DNA of 35,143 bases from an uncultured Clostridium sp. (GTDB taxonomy: Bacteria; Bacillota; Clostridia; TANB77; CAG-508). Both the position numbers and the translations under genes were made by a program. The stretch lies in NCBI GenBank assembly GCA_900553985.1, contig USFW01000015.1:1-35143 (forward strand), given 5' to 3'. The stretch's first letter is position 1; each line of letters opens with the position of its first letter. The notes under the pieces are model-generated. The model was not told where the DNA came from. It worked only from the letters and a program-made list of their open reading frames with translations, and did no database searches. Positions 7,801-15,325 of this stretch are shown piece after piece.

Positions 7801-8145
7801 ATGATAAAATTCTTGAAAAAAATATTTAAAAGAATATCACAAAAAATTGACAGCAAATATGAAGAAAAGGAAAAAATAAGAGAGAAAGAAAAAAGATTAC
7901 TAAAAATAAGGATAGCTGCTTATAATTTAGGAACTAAAAATGCATTAAAACCAAAAGAAGTTTTTTGGCATATAACTTTTCCTAAAATATTAAGATTTTC
8001 AATGCTTGGTACTAAATATTCTATAATTGGTATTATTACTATTGGTGGAATCATAGGAGGAATTCTTATCCTCTTGGGAAGTTCTATCTATGTAATATTT
8101 TTATATGTAGCTTTTCCAATTATTATAATTTCAATGATTTTTTAA
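7801..8145 (+). CDS. Small membrane protein with charged N-terminus
   Basis: A 114-residue protein of unknown function. Residues 1-50 are strongly basic and helical, possibly coiled coil (KEKIREKEKRLLKIR). Two hydrophobic segments at about 72-93 and 97-113 should span the membrane, leaving the charged part in the cytoplasm. The ribosome site AAAGGAAGAGG precedes ATG 7801. It follows the macrodomain gene by 23 bp and is probably in the same transcript. Confidence 0.55.
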   Translation: MIKFLKKIFKRISQKIDSKYEEKEKIREKEKRLLKIRIAAYNLGTKNALKPKEVFWHITFPKILRFSMLGTKYSIIGIITIGGIIGGILILLGSSIYVIFLYVAFPIIIISMIF

Positions 8146-8177
8146 ATATTTTAAAACTTATAATTAAAACTTATAAA

Positions 8178-8404
8178 ATGAAACATAAAAAATATATTCA
8201 TTTATTTCAAGATAGCAACGGAAGAGTTGAAAAATTAATAATATTTAAAGAATGTTTAAAATATAATATTGTTCCACTTAGTTATAGATGAAAATATAAA
8301 CTTTTTTATTATAAAGATCTTAAAGAATATGAAAATGAAAAAAGCTACTTAATAGATATCACCTATATGCTCAAGATAGATTTAAAGAAATATTAAAAAA
8401 ATAG
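8178..8404 (+). pseudogene. Decayed C-terminal fragment of a Fic-domain protein
   Basis: The frame starting MKHKKYIHLFQDSNGRVEKL matches the Fic motif HxFxDxNGRxxR in degenerate form: Gly to Ser, and the last Arg to Lys. The IIFKECLKYNIVP segment after it is typical of this family. The frame is broken by TGA at 8289-8291. It continues in the same phase as KYKLFYYKDLKEYENEKSYL and then needs a shift near 8365 to read the expected end YAQDRFKEILKK. The catalytic N-terminal half is missing. There is no ribosome site. Clearly a relic; Fic proteins transfer AMP or related groups to target proteins. Confidence 0.72.
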
Positions 8405-8443
8405 CTTTCTATGATTTTTAATTTTATCGTAGAAAGCTATTTA
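8398..8443 (-). terminator. Hairpin terminator, best on the minus strand
   Basis: ATAGCTTTCTATGAT (8401-8415) pairs with ATCGTAGAAAGCTAT (8426-8440), a 15-bp stem with one G-T pair. On the minus strand it is followed by TTTTTTT, so it most likely ends the transcript of the AlbA_2 regulator gene, 91 bp past that stop. Confidence 0.75.
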
Positions 8444-8534
8444 AAACATTTATTATTTTATTTCCAGACTTTTCTTTACACCCATATTAAATCTAATGTA
8501 TTTTATATTTTTACATCATTTTCACAAAGAAAAG

Positions 8535-9974
8535 TCATTTAACTTTATAATATCTTTGATTTTTACTTGCAGGAATATCTGGTATTGTCATAGCCAGTCT
8601 TCCTTGTTTTAATAGTGGTAATATATATTTGCTATAAGCATAAGATGTTGTCTTCATTTCTAAAAATTTAGCTATTTCTTTTCTGCTTTTTGCCTCTTTA
8701 CAAAACTCTACAATTTTATCTTCCAATGTTAAATAAAGTTCTTCTTGTTCTATTTTTTTATTATATAAAGTGACTATAAATTCATTTCTTCCATTTTTAA
8801 ATTCAGGTTCAGGAAGTCCATACTCTTTCATTTCCATTCTTATAGTTGGAATACCTGAATAGCGATTTTCAGCTTGATTTAAACTTTCTGCCATCGTTGC
8901 TAAAGTGGGATTTCTTAAATCAAGTCTTGCTTTTCCAAGCTGTTCTACTGTCATTCTTCCATATAATCCTCCAGGACTATGAATTTCCAATCTATCAGCA
9001 AAGAAATTAATCTGTATAGGTGTTCCCTCAGTATGCACACTATAATCTCTATGAATTAAAGCATTAAGTATTGCTTCTCTTACAGCATTAACAGGATATT
9101 CTGTTCTATCATTTCTTTTCCCTGTTTCAGAATCTATTATTGTTTTTATTTTCATGTTTCTTTTACAAAAAAACATTGCTTCTTCAAGCATTTCAGAAAT
9201 AGTTCCCTCTATTCTTTTATTATCTATGAAACGTTCTCCTGAATTTCCTAATTCTCCTATATTATATCCAGGTACTACTACTGCTGTTATTCCAAGCTGT
9301 GGAAAACTTCCTTGAGGATATAAAGAAAAATTCATAACGGCTGCTAAAGTAAATTTGCCATTTCTTTTTATATTCAGCATTTCATAAATCTGCTCTTCGT
9401 TTAATTTTGAAAATTTAGGTTTTTCTTGCTTTTTTTCTATTATGTATTTATTCAAATTATCTATGTCCATATAAGACAAGTCTATACGTTCAACTTCTCT
9501 TTCATCATCATGAACATGCTTTTTATAAGATTCATAACTATATATCTCATAATCTGTCATTAGAAGGTCTGCATCACCAACTCTTATATATGAACCTTTA
9601 ATTTTACCTGCTCCCTTATAATAACAAGGTCTTTCTGTTAATTCCACTGAGGGAATTTCTAAAGCACAAATATTTTTATTTTCATACTCAGCAAAGGTAA
9701 ATATACCTCTTACTGACGGCTCCATTTGATTACACTGCTCTGTTATACTTTTTTGTAAATCTTGCAAATCATAGACTCCTACTGCTTCAAAACCTTGTCT
9801 TTTATCTAAACCAAAAATAATTATCCCACCACCATCTTGGTTTGAAAAACTTGATAAGGTATCATATAATCTTTTAGGACAACCATTATGAGCAGATTTC
9901 ACTTCTATATTTTGAGATTCCGCTTTGATTTCTTGAATTTTTTTTATTAAAATTAATAGTTCTTCAGAAAGCAT
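8535..9974 (-). CDS. AlbA_2 / HATPase_c_4 regulator-like protein
   Basis: A 479-residue protein of the family often labelled 'putative DNA-binding protein' or RecG-like regulator. The N-terminal AlbA_2 (Schlafen-type) domain runs from about residue 20 to 135, with IEVKSAHN and NQDGGGIIIFG as landmarks. The C-terminal ATPase-like domain shows the AVREAILNALIHRDYS N-box and the FFADRLEIHSPGG segment. The last 80 residues are probably a winged helix (EAKSRKEIAKFLEM). Function is probably transcriptional or nucleic-acid-related; the target is unknown. AAAGGAG precedes ATG 9974. Three ATAGTTTTT motifs lie just upstream and may be its own operator. Confidence 0.82.
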   Translation of the reverse strand: MLSEELLILIKKIQEIKAESQNIEVKSAHNGCPKRLYDTLSSFSNQDGGGIIIFGLDKRQGFEAVGVYDLQDLQKSITEQCNQMEPSVRGIFTFAEYENKNICALEIPSVELTERPCYYKGAGKIKGSYIRVGDADLLMTDYEIYSYESYKKHVHDDEREVERIDLSYMDIDNLNKYIIEKKQEKPKFSKLNEEQIYEMLNIKRNGKFTLAAVMNFSLYPQGSFPQLGITAVVVPGYNIGELGNSGERFIDNKRIEGTISEMLEEAMFFCKRNMKIKTIIDSETGKRNDRTEYPVNAVREAILNALIHRDYSVHTEGTPIQINFFADRLEIHSPGGLYGRMTVEQLGKARLDLRNPTLATMAESLNQAENRYSGIPTIRMEMKEYGLPEPEFKNGRNEFIVTLYNKKIEQEELYLTLEDKIVEFCKEAKSRKEIAKFLEMKTTSYAYSKYILPLLKQGRLAMTIPDIPASKNQRYYKVK

Positions 9975-10017
9975 AAAATTTTTCTCCTTTCTTTTTATAT
10001 CATTTTAACACTTTTTA

Positions 10018-10077
10018 ATAGTTTTTGATAGTTTTTTATATAAATTTTATACTTTTAAGATTAATTTGATAGTTTTT
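10018..10077. promoter_or_regulatory. Phased ATAGTTTTT repeats upstream of the AlbA_2 regulator
   Basis: Three copies begin at 10018, 10028 and 10069, that is 10 and 41 bp apart, one and about four helical turns. On the minus strand they read AAAAACTAT. A possible promoter with TAAAAT lies next to them. The spacing suggests a cooperative binding site. Confidence 0.4.
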
Positions 10078-10099
10078 CAATAAAACTAGGTACTTTTAA

Positions 10100-10672
10100 T
10101 TATAGTTTTATATATTTTTTTACTTTCTTTGTTAATTTTGAATAAATATTATCAACAAACCATTTTTCTGTTGATTTTGTTGAAATATCATCTACATCTA
10201 TCCATTCCAAGCCACTATTTTCATCAGGCTTTATTGAAAGTTTTAAATTTGTATCTGCTTCTAATAAAAATGTTGCATTTAGATGAAGATGTGAAGAAAC
10301 ATATTCCCCTCTTTTTATATGACCACTTACAGTAAGTATTTCTAAAGAAAAAATATCTTCTGATAGAAATTTAATATCTGTAATTCCGCTTTCTTCTTTT
10401 ACCTCTTTCAATATAACTCTCTTTAAATTACTATCCCCATCAACGTGACCTCCAAGCCATGCCCAAGAATTATATAAATTATGATAACACATCAATACTT
10501 TTTTTCTGTCTGAACTTACAATCCATGCTGATACAGTAAAATGATATTTTTTATTATTTCTTGTCAAAATATCATTTTCTCTTTCAAGAATTTCTAGTAT
10601 AAGTTTTTTATCTTTTTCCTCTTGTTCATTAAAAGGTATGTATTTTTCAATTTCTATTTTTATTTTTTCCAT
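10100..10672 (-). CDS. Nudix hydrolase
   Basis: A 190-residue cytosolic Nudix hydrolase, cleaving a nucleoside diphosphate linked to another group. The Nudix box reads GHVDGDS-x7-KEVKEESGI. The catalytic pair EE is intact, but the first Glu of the consensus is Ser and the Arg is Lys. The segments before (FTVSAWIVSSDRKKVLM, NLYNSWAWLGGH) and after (GLEWIDVDDI) are typical. I place the start at ATG 10672, which has GGAG 6 bp before it; ATGs at 10684, 10693 and 10696 have no ribosome site. A promoter-like TATAAT on the minus strand lies at 10744-10739. The substrate cannot be told. Confidence 0.8.
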   Translation of the reverse strand: MEKIKIEIEKYIPFNEQEEKDKKLILEILERENDILTRNNKKYHFTVSAWIVSSDRKKVLMCYHNLYNSWAWLGGHVDGDSNLKRVILKEVKEESGITDIKFLSEDIFSLEILTVSGHIKRGEYVSSHLHLNATFLLEADTNLKLSIKPDENSGLEWIDVDDISTKSTEKWFVDNIYSKLTKKVKKYIKL

Positions 10673-10696
10673 ATATTTCTCCATAAATTTCATCAT

Positions 10697-11042
10697 TTAT
10701 TTTAATTTATATTTTATCATTTTTCTATTCAAAATAAAATTATATTACAAAAATTTTGGCACACAAAAAGAAAAATAGCTATACTTTGTTAAAATCTATA
10801 TCGTTATTTACTTTATTTATAAATATTTCATCAGATTAATATGATGAAAAAAGCTATAGCTACAAAGTTAAAAATTCTAAAATTTTTATGAAAAAACAAT
10901 CAAATTTCTCTACGTGTACTAACACAATTTTTGTTACAAAGATTGAATATTTTTTGTAATTTTGTAATAATAGGATTAACATCAGTACTGGTTAAAAAAC
11001 ATCTAAATTATCAACTATCACATATAACAAAGGAGAGAGAAA
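10697..11042. other. Intergenic region between Nudix (left) and pdxST (right)
   Basis: No gene. It holds back-to-back control sequences. Two AGCTATA-containing stretches (10770-10795 and 10846-10873) carry complementary halves ACTTTGT and ACAAAGT and also TAGCTAT and ATAGCTA. They could form alternative, mutually exclusive stems. TTGAAT (10943-10948), a 16-bp spacer and TAATAA (10965-10970) are a weak candidate for the pdx promoter, flanked by TTGTTAC and TTGTAA motifs. Confidence 0.4.
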
Positions 11043-11918
11043 ATGTCTAGATACGAATTAAATAAAAATTTAGCACAAATGTTAAAAGGTGGAGTTATTA
11101 TGGATGTAACTACTCCAGAGGAAGCTTTAATTGCAGAAAAAGCTGGAGCTTGTGCAGTAATGGCTTTGGAAAGAGTACCTGCAGATATTAGAAAAGCTGG
11201 TGGAGTTGCAAGAATGTCAGATCCTAAAATGATAAAAGAAATTCAAAAAGCCGTATCAATTCCAGTAATGGCAAAAGTAAGAATAGGACATTTTGTAGAA
11301 GCTCAGATACTAGAATCATTAGAAGTAGATTATATAGATGAAAGTGAAGTGTTAACTCCTGCAGATGATAGATTTCATATTGATAAAACAAAATTTCAAG
11401 TTCCTTTTGTATGTGGAGCTAAAAATCTTGGAGAAGCTCTTAGAAGAATTCAAGAAGGAGCAAGCATGATAAGAACAAAAGGAGAACCTGGAACAGGAGA
11501 TATCATTGAAGCTGTAAAACACATGAGAAGAATGAATGAAGAAATAAGAAGAATAGCAGGAATTGATAAATCTGAATTATATAATTGTGCAAAAGAATTA
11601 GGTGTTCCTTATGAACTATTAAAATATGTACATGAAAATAAAAAACTTCCTGTTGTAAATTTTGCTGCAGGAGGAGTAGCAACACCTGCTGATGCAGCTT
11701 TAATGATGCAGTTAGGATGTGATGGAGTGTTTGTTGGTTCAGGAATCTTTAAATCAGGAGATCCTGCAAAAAGAGCAGCAGCAATTGTTAAAGCTGTAAC
11801 TAATTATAACAATCCAAAAATTCTTGCAGAAGTTTCAGAAGATTTGGGAGAAGCTATGGTAGGAATCAATGTATATAGCTTAAAAGAAGAAGAAAAAATG
11901 GCTGATAGAGGATATTAA
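11043..11918 (+). CDS. pdxS: Pyridoxal 5'-phosphate synthase, lyase subunit PdxS
   Basis: A 291-residue TIM-barrel synthase that builds PLP from ribose 5-phosphate, glyceraldehyde 3-phosphate and ammonia supplied by PdxT. Sequence is near-canonical: GGVIMDV with Asp21, MALERVPADIR at 40-50, VMAKVRIGH with the Schiff-base Lys78, DYIDESEVLTPADD, and the RTKGEPGTG loop carrying the second lysine. Full length for the family. AAAGGAGAGAG precedes ATG 11043. pdxT follows after a single base, so the complex subunits are translated together. The pair gives the cell de novo vitamin B6 by the DXP-independent route. Confidence 0.98.
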   Translation: MSRYELNKNLAQMLKGGVIMDVTTPEEALIAEKAGACAVMALERVPADIRKAGGVARMSDPKMIKEIQKAVSIPVMAKVRIGHFVEAQILESLEVDYIDESEVLTPADDRFHIDKTKFQVPFVCGAKNLGEALRRIQEGASMIRTKGEPGTGDIIEAVKHMRRMNEEIRRIAGIDKSELYNCAKELGVPYELLKYVHENKKLPVVNFAAGGVATPADAALMMQLGCDGVFVGSGIFKSGDPAKRAAAIVKAVTNYNNPKILAEVSEDLGEAMVGINVYSLKEEEKMADRGY

Positions 11919-11919
11919 T

Positions 11920-12510
11920 ATGAGAATAGGAATACTTGCTTTACAAGGTGCTTTTTTAGAACATAAAAATATATTAGATACTTTAGGAGTAGACAATATT
12001 TATATAAAAACAAAACAAGATTTAGAAAATATAGATGGAATAATTCTTCCTGGGGGAGAAAGTACCGCTATAGGAAAATTATTAAGAGATTTTGATATTT
12101 TAAATATTTTGAAAGAGAAAATAGAAAAAGGACTTCCTGTTTTTGGTACCTGTTCTGGAATGATACTACTTGCAAAAGAACTTGTAAATGATGAAACAAA
12201 GCATTTATCCACAATGAATATTTCAGTAAAAAGAAATGCTTATGGACGTCAACTTGGAAGCTTTAAAACATACGAACATTTTAAAGGAATTGATGAAAAA
12301 GTAGAAATGACATTTATACGAGCTCCTTATGTTGAAAAAGTAAAAGAAGGAGTAGAAGTTTTAGCAAGGGTTGACGATAAAATAGTTGCTGTAAGAGAAA
12401 AAAATATGCTTGCAATTTCATTTCACCCAGAATTAACGAAAGATTTCTCTGTTCATAAATATTTTTTAGAAATGGTTAAATCTTTTTCACAAGAAAATAA
12501 TGTTTTATAA
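11920..12510 (+). CDS. pdxT: Pyridoxal 5'-phosphate synthase, glutaminase subunit PdxT
   Basis: A 196-residue class I glutamine amidotransferase that releases ammonia for PdxS. The nucleophile Cys78 is in FGTCSGM, and the His169-Glu171 pair is in SFHPELT. The LPGGEST and GTYxR-like IRAPYVE segments are as expected. ATG 11920 lies one base after the pdxS stop with no ribosome site of its own beyond the pdxS 3' end, which indicates translational coupling. A terminator follows the gene. Confidence 0.97.
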   Translation: MRIGILALQGAFLEHKNILDTLGVDNIYIKTKQDLENIDGIILPGGESTAIGKLLRDFDILNILKEKIEKGLPVFGTCSGMILLAKELVNDETKHLSTMNISVKRNAYGRQLGSFKTYEHFKGIDEKVEMTFIRAPYVEKVKEGVEVLARVDDKIVAVREKNMLAISFHPELTKDFSVHKYFLEMVKSFSQENNVL

Positions 12511-12529
12511 AATTATTTTAGAATACGAA

Positions 12530-12566
12530 GAAAGAGAGGCAAAAATTTTTTACCTCTCTTTTTTCA
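12530..12566 (+). terminator. Intrinsic terminator of pdxST
   Basis: AAAGAGAGG (12531-12539) pairs with CCTCTCTTT (12553-12561), followed by T's. It also has an A-run in front and might work weakly for the leftward arsC gene. Confidence 0.85.
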
Positions 12567-12593
12567 TCTATATTTAATTTTTATATAAAATTT

Positions 12594-12983
12594 TTATCTT
12601 AATTTTTTAATCAGCTCTTTTATTTTTGAATCTATAATCTTTATAACTTTTATAAACTCTTCGTCAGATTTTCCGCTTGGATCATCTAAACCCCAATCTT
12701 CTCTATATTCACAAGGAAGAAAAGGACAATTTACATTGCATCCCATTGTTATAACTATATCTACATTAGGAATATTTTCTAAAAGTTTAGATTTTTGAAT
12801 TTTTTCCATATCTATTCCATAGATTTTTTTCATAAGTCTTACCGCATCTTGATTTATTTGTGGTTTTGTTTCCGTTCCTGCACTATAACTTTCAAAAACG
12901 TCAGCTCCATAAAGTTTTCCTAGAGCTTCCGCTATTTGGCTTCTGCAAGAATTATGCACACATATAAAAGCTACTTTTTTCAA
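12594..12983 (-). CDS. arsC: Arsenate reductase, thioredoxin-coupled (low-MW phosphatase fold)
   Basis: A 129-residue ArsC-type protein that reduces arsenate to arsenite using thioredoxin. The phosphatase loop CVHNSCRS has the nucleophile Cys8 and Arg14. A second redox cysteine is Cys82 (MGCNVNC), and further cysteines are 86 and 91. The catalytic Asp lies in WGLDDP at about 100-101. In the S. aureus and B. subtilis enzymes the shuttle pair is Cys82/Cys89, so the third partner here is shifted. The start codon is TTG at 12983 with AAGGAGAG well placed. No arsenite pump or ArsR gene is next to it. A general protein-tyrosine phosphatase role is less likely because of the three-cysteine pattern. 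Confidence 0.85.
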   Translation of the reverse strand: MKKVAFICVHNSCRSQIAEALGKLYGADVFESYSAGTETKPQINQDAVRLMKKIYGIDMEKIQKSKLLENIPNVDIVITMGCNVNCPFLPCEYREDWGLDDPSGKSDEEFIKVIKIIDSKIKELIKKLR

Positions 12984-13102
12984 TTTTCTCTCCTTTTATA
13001 AATTATTTTATCTATTTCCATTAACACTTAAATAAAAATAATATCTTTTAAATTTTAAAAATTCTTTCCATTTTTTGTATTTTTAAATAAAATCTTTTAA
13101 TT

Positions 13103-13123
13103 AATAAGATATAATAACTTATT
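13103..13123. promoter_or_regulatory. Dyad upstream of arsC
   Basis: AATAAG (13103-13108) and CTTATT (13118-13123) form an inverted repeat around a TATAAT-containing centre, about 120 bp before the arsC start. It could be an operator. A second AT-rich inverted repeat lies at about 13130-13144 and 13158-13172. No matching regulator gene is seen. Confidence 0.3.
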
Positions 13124-13175
13124 CTTTTTTTTATTTTATCATTACTTTTAAAAAATAGAAATGATAAATAAAAGT

Positions 13176-13205
13176 AAAACCCACAAAATTTTGCGGGTTT
13201 TTTTC
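13176..13205. terminator. Bidirectional intrinsic terminator
   Basis: AAAACCC-CAAAATTTTG-GGGTTTTTTT forms a stem with one mismatch and T-runs on both strands. On the minus strand it ends the TauE/SafE gene, 31 bp past the stop. Confidence 0.8.
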
Positions 13206-13235
13206 TCTACACACTTATTAAATTTTAAAAATATT

Positions 13236-14027
13236 TTACTTAGTTATTGCGAATATATAAGCATTGTATATGTTGATAAGTATAATCACTCCCATTAATC
13301 CTAAGAATAGTTTATCTACTTTCTCTTCAGAAATTTTTTTATTTACTATTCCTCCTGCCATTCCTCCTAATACTCCACCTAATACCATAATAACTAAAAA
13401 CATTAATTCAACATCTGGTATTGTTTGTTTTATAATACTTTGTACTAAGCTTGCTATTTGAGAGAAAAGAATTATATAAATTGAATTTATTGCAGCCTCT
13501 TTTGTTCCCATTGAAAAGAAATAAATTAAAATTACTAAGTTAATAGGCCCTCCACCTATACCTAAAAATGAAGAACAAACTCCTAAAATTACTCCTATTA
13601 CAAAACATAGAATTTTATTTTCATATTTATGTGTTTCAATTTGACTTTTCTTTAAAGTATAAATAAATGTTCCTACAGTCATTATTATTAATAATATTGA
13701 CTGTATCATTCCTAGTACACTTTCATTAGCAAATGCCATTTTAATATATTGAAATAATACTTTTCCTATTACTCCACCAAAAACACTTCCTAATGCTAAC
13801 CATGTTGTAAGTTTGGTATTTATTTTAGCAGTCCCGCCTCTCAAAGCTTTAAAAACTGATATTATAGACATTGAAAGTACTGTACAACCAGATAAAAAAC
13901 TAACTGCTGATACACTCATTACTCCAACAGCATCTAAAACAGGCTTAATAATTACTCCTCCGCCTATACCACAAATTGACCCTATAAGTGATGAAAAAAA
14001 ACTAATCACAAAAAAAATAATTGGCAT
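13236..14027 (-). CDS. TauE/SafE-family (TSUP) membrane transporter
   Basis: A 263-residue inner-membrane protein with about eight hydrophobic segments and the internal duplication of this family: GSICGIGGGVIIKPVL near residues 17-32 and SSFLGIGGGPINLVIL near 150-166. Members export or import small anions such as sulfite, sulfoacetate or thiosulfate. The substrate here is not identifiable. GGAGGG precedes ATG 14027, and a TTGATT-17-TATAAT promoter lies 36 bp upstream. It is separated from arsC by a terminator, so co-function with arsC is not implied. Confidence 0.88.
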   Translation of the reverse strand: MPIIFFVISFFSSLIGSICGIGGGVIIKPVLDAVGVMSVSAVSFLSGCTVLSMSIISVFKALRGGTAKINTKLTTWLALGSVFGGVIGKVLFQYIKMAFANESVLGMIQSILLIIMTVGTFIYTLKKSQIETHKYENKILCFVIGVILGVCSSFLGIGGGPINLVILIYFFSMGTKEAAINSIYIILFSQIASLVQSIIKQTIPDVELMFLVIMVLGGVLGGMAGGIVNKKISEEKVDKLFLGLMGVIILINIYNAYIFAITK

Positions 14028-14062
14028 AATTTCTACCCTCCAAAATATATTATAACCTTTAT

Positions 14063-14091
14063 ATTATATTCATTTTTTTCCTAAAAATCAA
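14063..14091 (-). promoter_or_regulatory. Sigma-70 promoter of the TauE/SafE gene
   Basis: On the minus strand TTGATT (14091-14086), a 17-bp spacer and TATAAT (14068-14063). Confidence 0.65.
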
Positions 14092-14499
14092 TTTAATATT
14101 AATTTTTTGAATTTTCCCTTAAAAAATAAATACTACATACATTATTTCACCATTAACTGCTCCCTACTTTTTAAATTTAAACTCTATCTTTCTTTTTAAC
14201 CACAAAACTTAAGTTTACTTTTCTATTACAACATTTAGTAAATTTTTAAACCTATTATTTATTCCTTTATTTCTTATACTTAGCAAGTAGTTTTCCTAGA
14301 AAGATTTCAGAAGAAAAAATAATCTATAATCTCTTAATTTTTTATTAAAACTATGAGAAAGTTTTTTATACATTTATTTTGACATTTAGCAGAAAGTTAT
14401 TTTTTATAAGCTTTAAAATTTATGCTATAATTAAAATATAAATAATATTCTTTTATAAAAAACATTTTTTTACTTTTCATGGCACAAAGGAGGTTTCAA
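14092..14499. other. AT-rich intergenic region
   Basis: No gene or strong structure is seen. Its right end holds a possible promoter for the DIP1984-family gene: TTTATA (14403-14408), 17 bp, TATAAT (14426-14431). A TTGACA at 14379-14384 has no -10 box at normal spacing. Confidence 0.4.
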
Positions 14500-14955
14500 A
14501 TGAAACTAGCAGAAGCATTAAATATTAGAGCTGATTTAAAGAAAAAAATACTTCAATTAAAAGAAAGACTTTTAAGAAATTCTAAAGTACAAGAAGGGGA
14601 AGAACCTTCTGAAAATCCTGAGAATCTACTACTAGAACTAAATTCTAACTTATCGGAGCTTGAAATTCTTATAAAAAAAATAAACAGAACAAACTGTAAA
14701 ACTTTCTATGGAGATAAAACTATTACAGACTTAATTGCAGAAAGAGATGTCTTAGCATTAAATCTTTCTGTAAAGAGAGAATTCTTAAAAGAAGCCAGTG
14801 AAAAAATAGATAGATATTCAAATACTGAAGTAAAAATTTTGAGTACAGTAAATATAAGTGAAAAACAAAAGGAAATAGATAAACTTTCAAAAATTTTAAG
14901 GGAAACTGATATGAAAATTCAAGAATTAAACTGGATAACAGAATTAGAAAATTAA
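14500..14955 (+). CDS. DIP1984-family protein (septicolysin-like)
   Basis: A 151-residue helical protein that matches the DIP1984 family by its start (MKLAEALNIRADLKKKI), the NSKVQEGEEPSENP loop near residues 33-46 and the NRTN segment. Function is not established; the name septicolysin is historical. It is mostly coiled-coil-like with many Glu and Lys. I chose ATG 14500 because AAAGGAGG lies just before it; an ATG at 14479 in the same frame precedes that site. Single-gene unit. Confidence 0.85.
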   Translation: MKLAEALNIRADLKKKILQLKERLLRNSKVQEGEEPSENPENLLLELNSNLSELEILIKKINRTNCKTFYGDKTITDLIAERDVLALNLSVKREFLKEASEKIDRYSNTEVKILSTVNISEKQKEIDKLSKILRETDMKIQELNWITELEN

Positions 14956-15325
14956 TAAAAAAGGTATTTATCAGAGTGAATGTTATCTCTAGTCAATGGA
15001 GAATGGAATTGACAAAATACATTTAATAAAAGAGTTTAACGGAGTAGAACAATAATTTAAAGATATACTCAGTATTGTTACAAGAGTATAATTTATTTTT
15101 TATAATTTTTTACCAGACATTAACTGATAAATGGGTGGGATAGGGGAATTTATATACTATTATATTTTCTATAAAAAAGATTATGAATATTAAAATAACA
15201 AAGTGCAGCTCCTTATTCAGAAACTGCACTTTCTTCATATTCTTTAACTCTATAACAGAAATAATTTCATATCTTCAGAAAACTAATTTTTTTCCTTTTT
15301 ACTTAAAAATACTTTAGGTATAAAA
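14956..15325. other. Intergenic region with short broken frames
   Basis: No intact gene. A few codons after several stops (around 14995-15030) look faintly protein-like, but I cannot support a relic. A hairpin terminator lies at its right side. Confidence 0.3.
15200..15233. terminator. Hairpin terminator between convergent genes
   Basis: AAAGTGCAG (15200-15208) and CTGCACTTT (15224-15232) form a 9-bp stem between the rightward DIP1984-family gene and leftward thiC. It is 94 bp past the thiC stop. T-runs are modest on both strands. Confidence 0.6.

Noticed and set aside
7307..8404. DarTG toxin-antitoxin pair
   Set aside because: There is a macrodomain but no DarT-like ADP-ribosyltransferase; the upstream gene shows none of its motifs.
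10757..10775. TTGGCAC as a sigma-54 -24 element
   Set aside because: No GC at the required 10-bp distance.
14956..15130. Possible gene relic after the DIP1984-family gene
   Set aside because: Only short frames with many stops; no family could be recognised.
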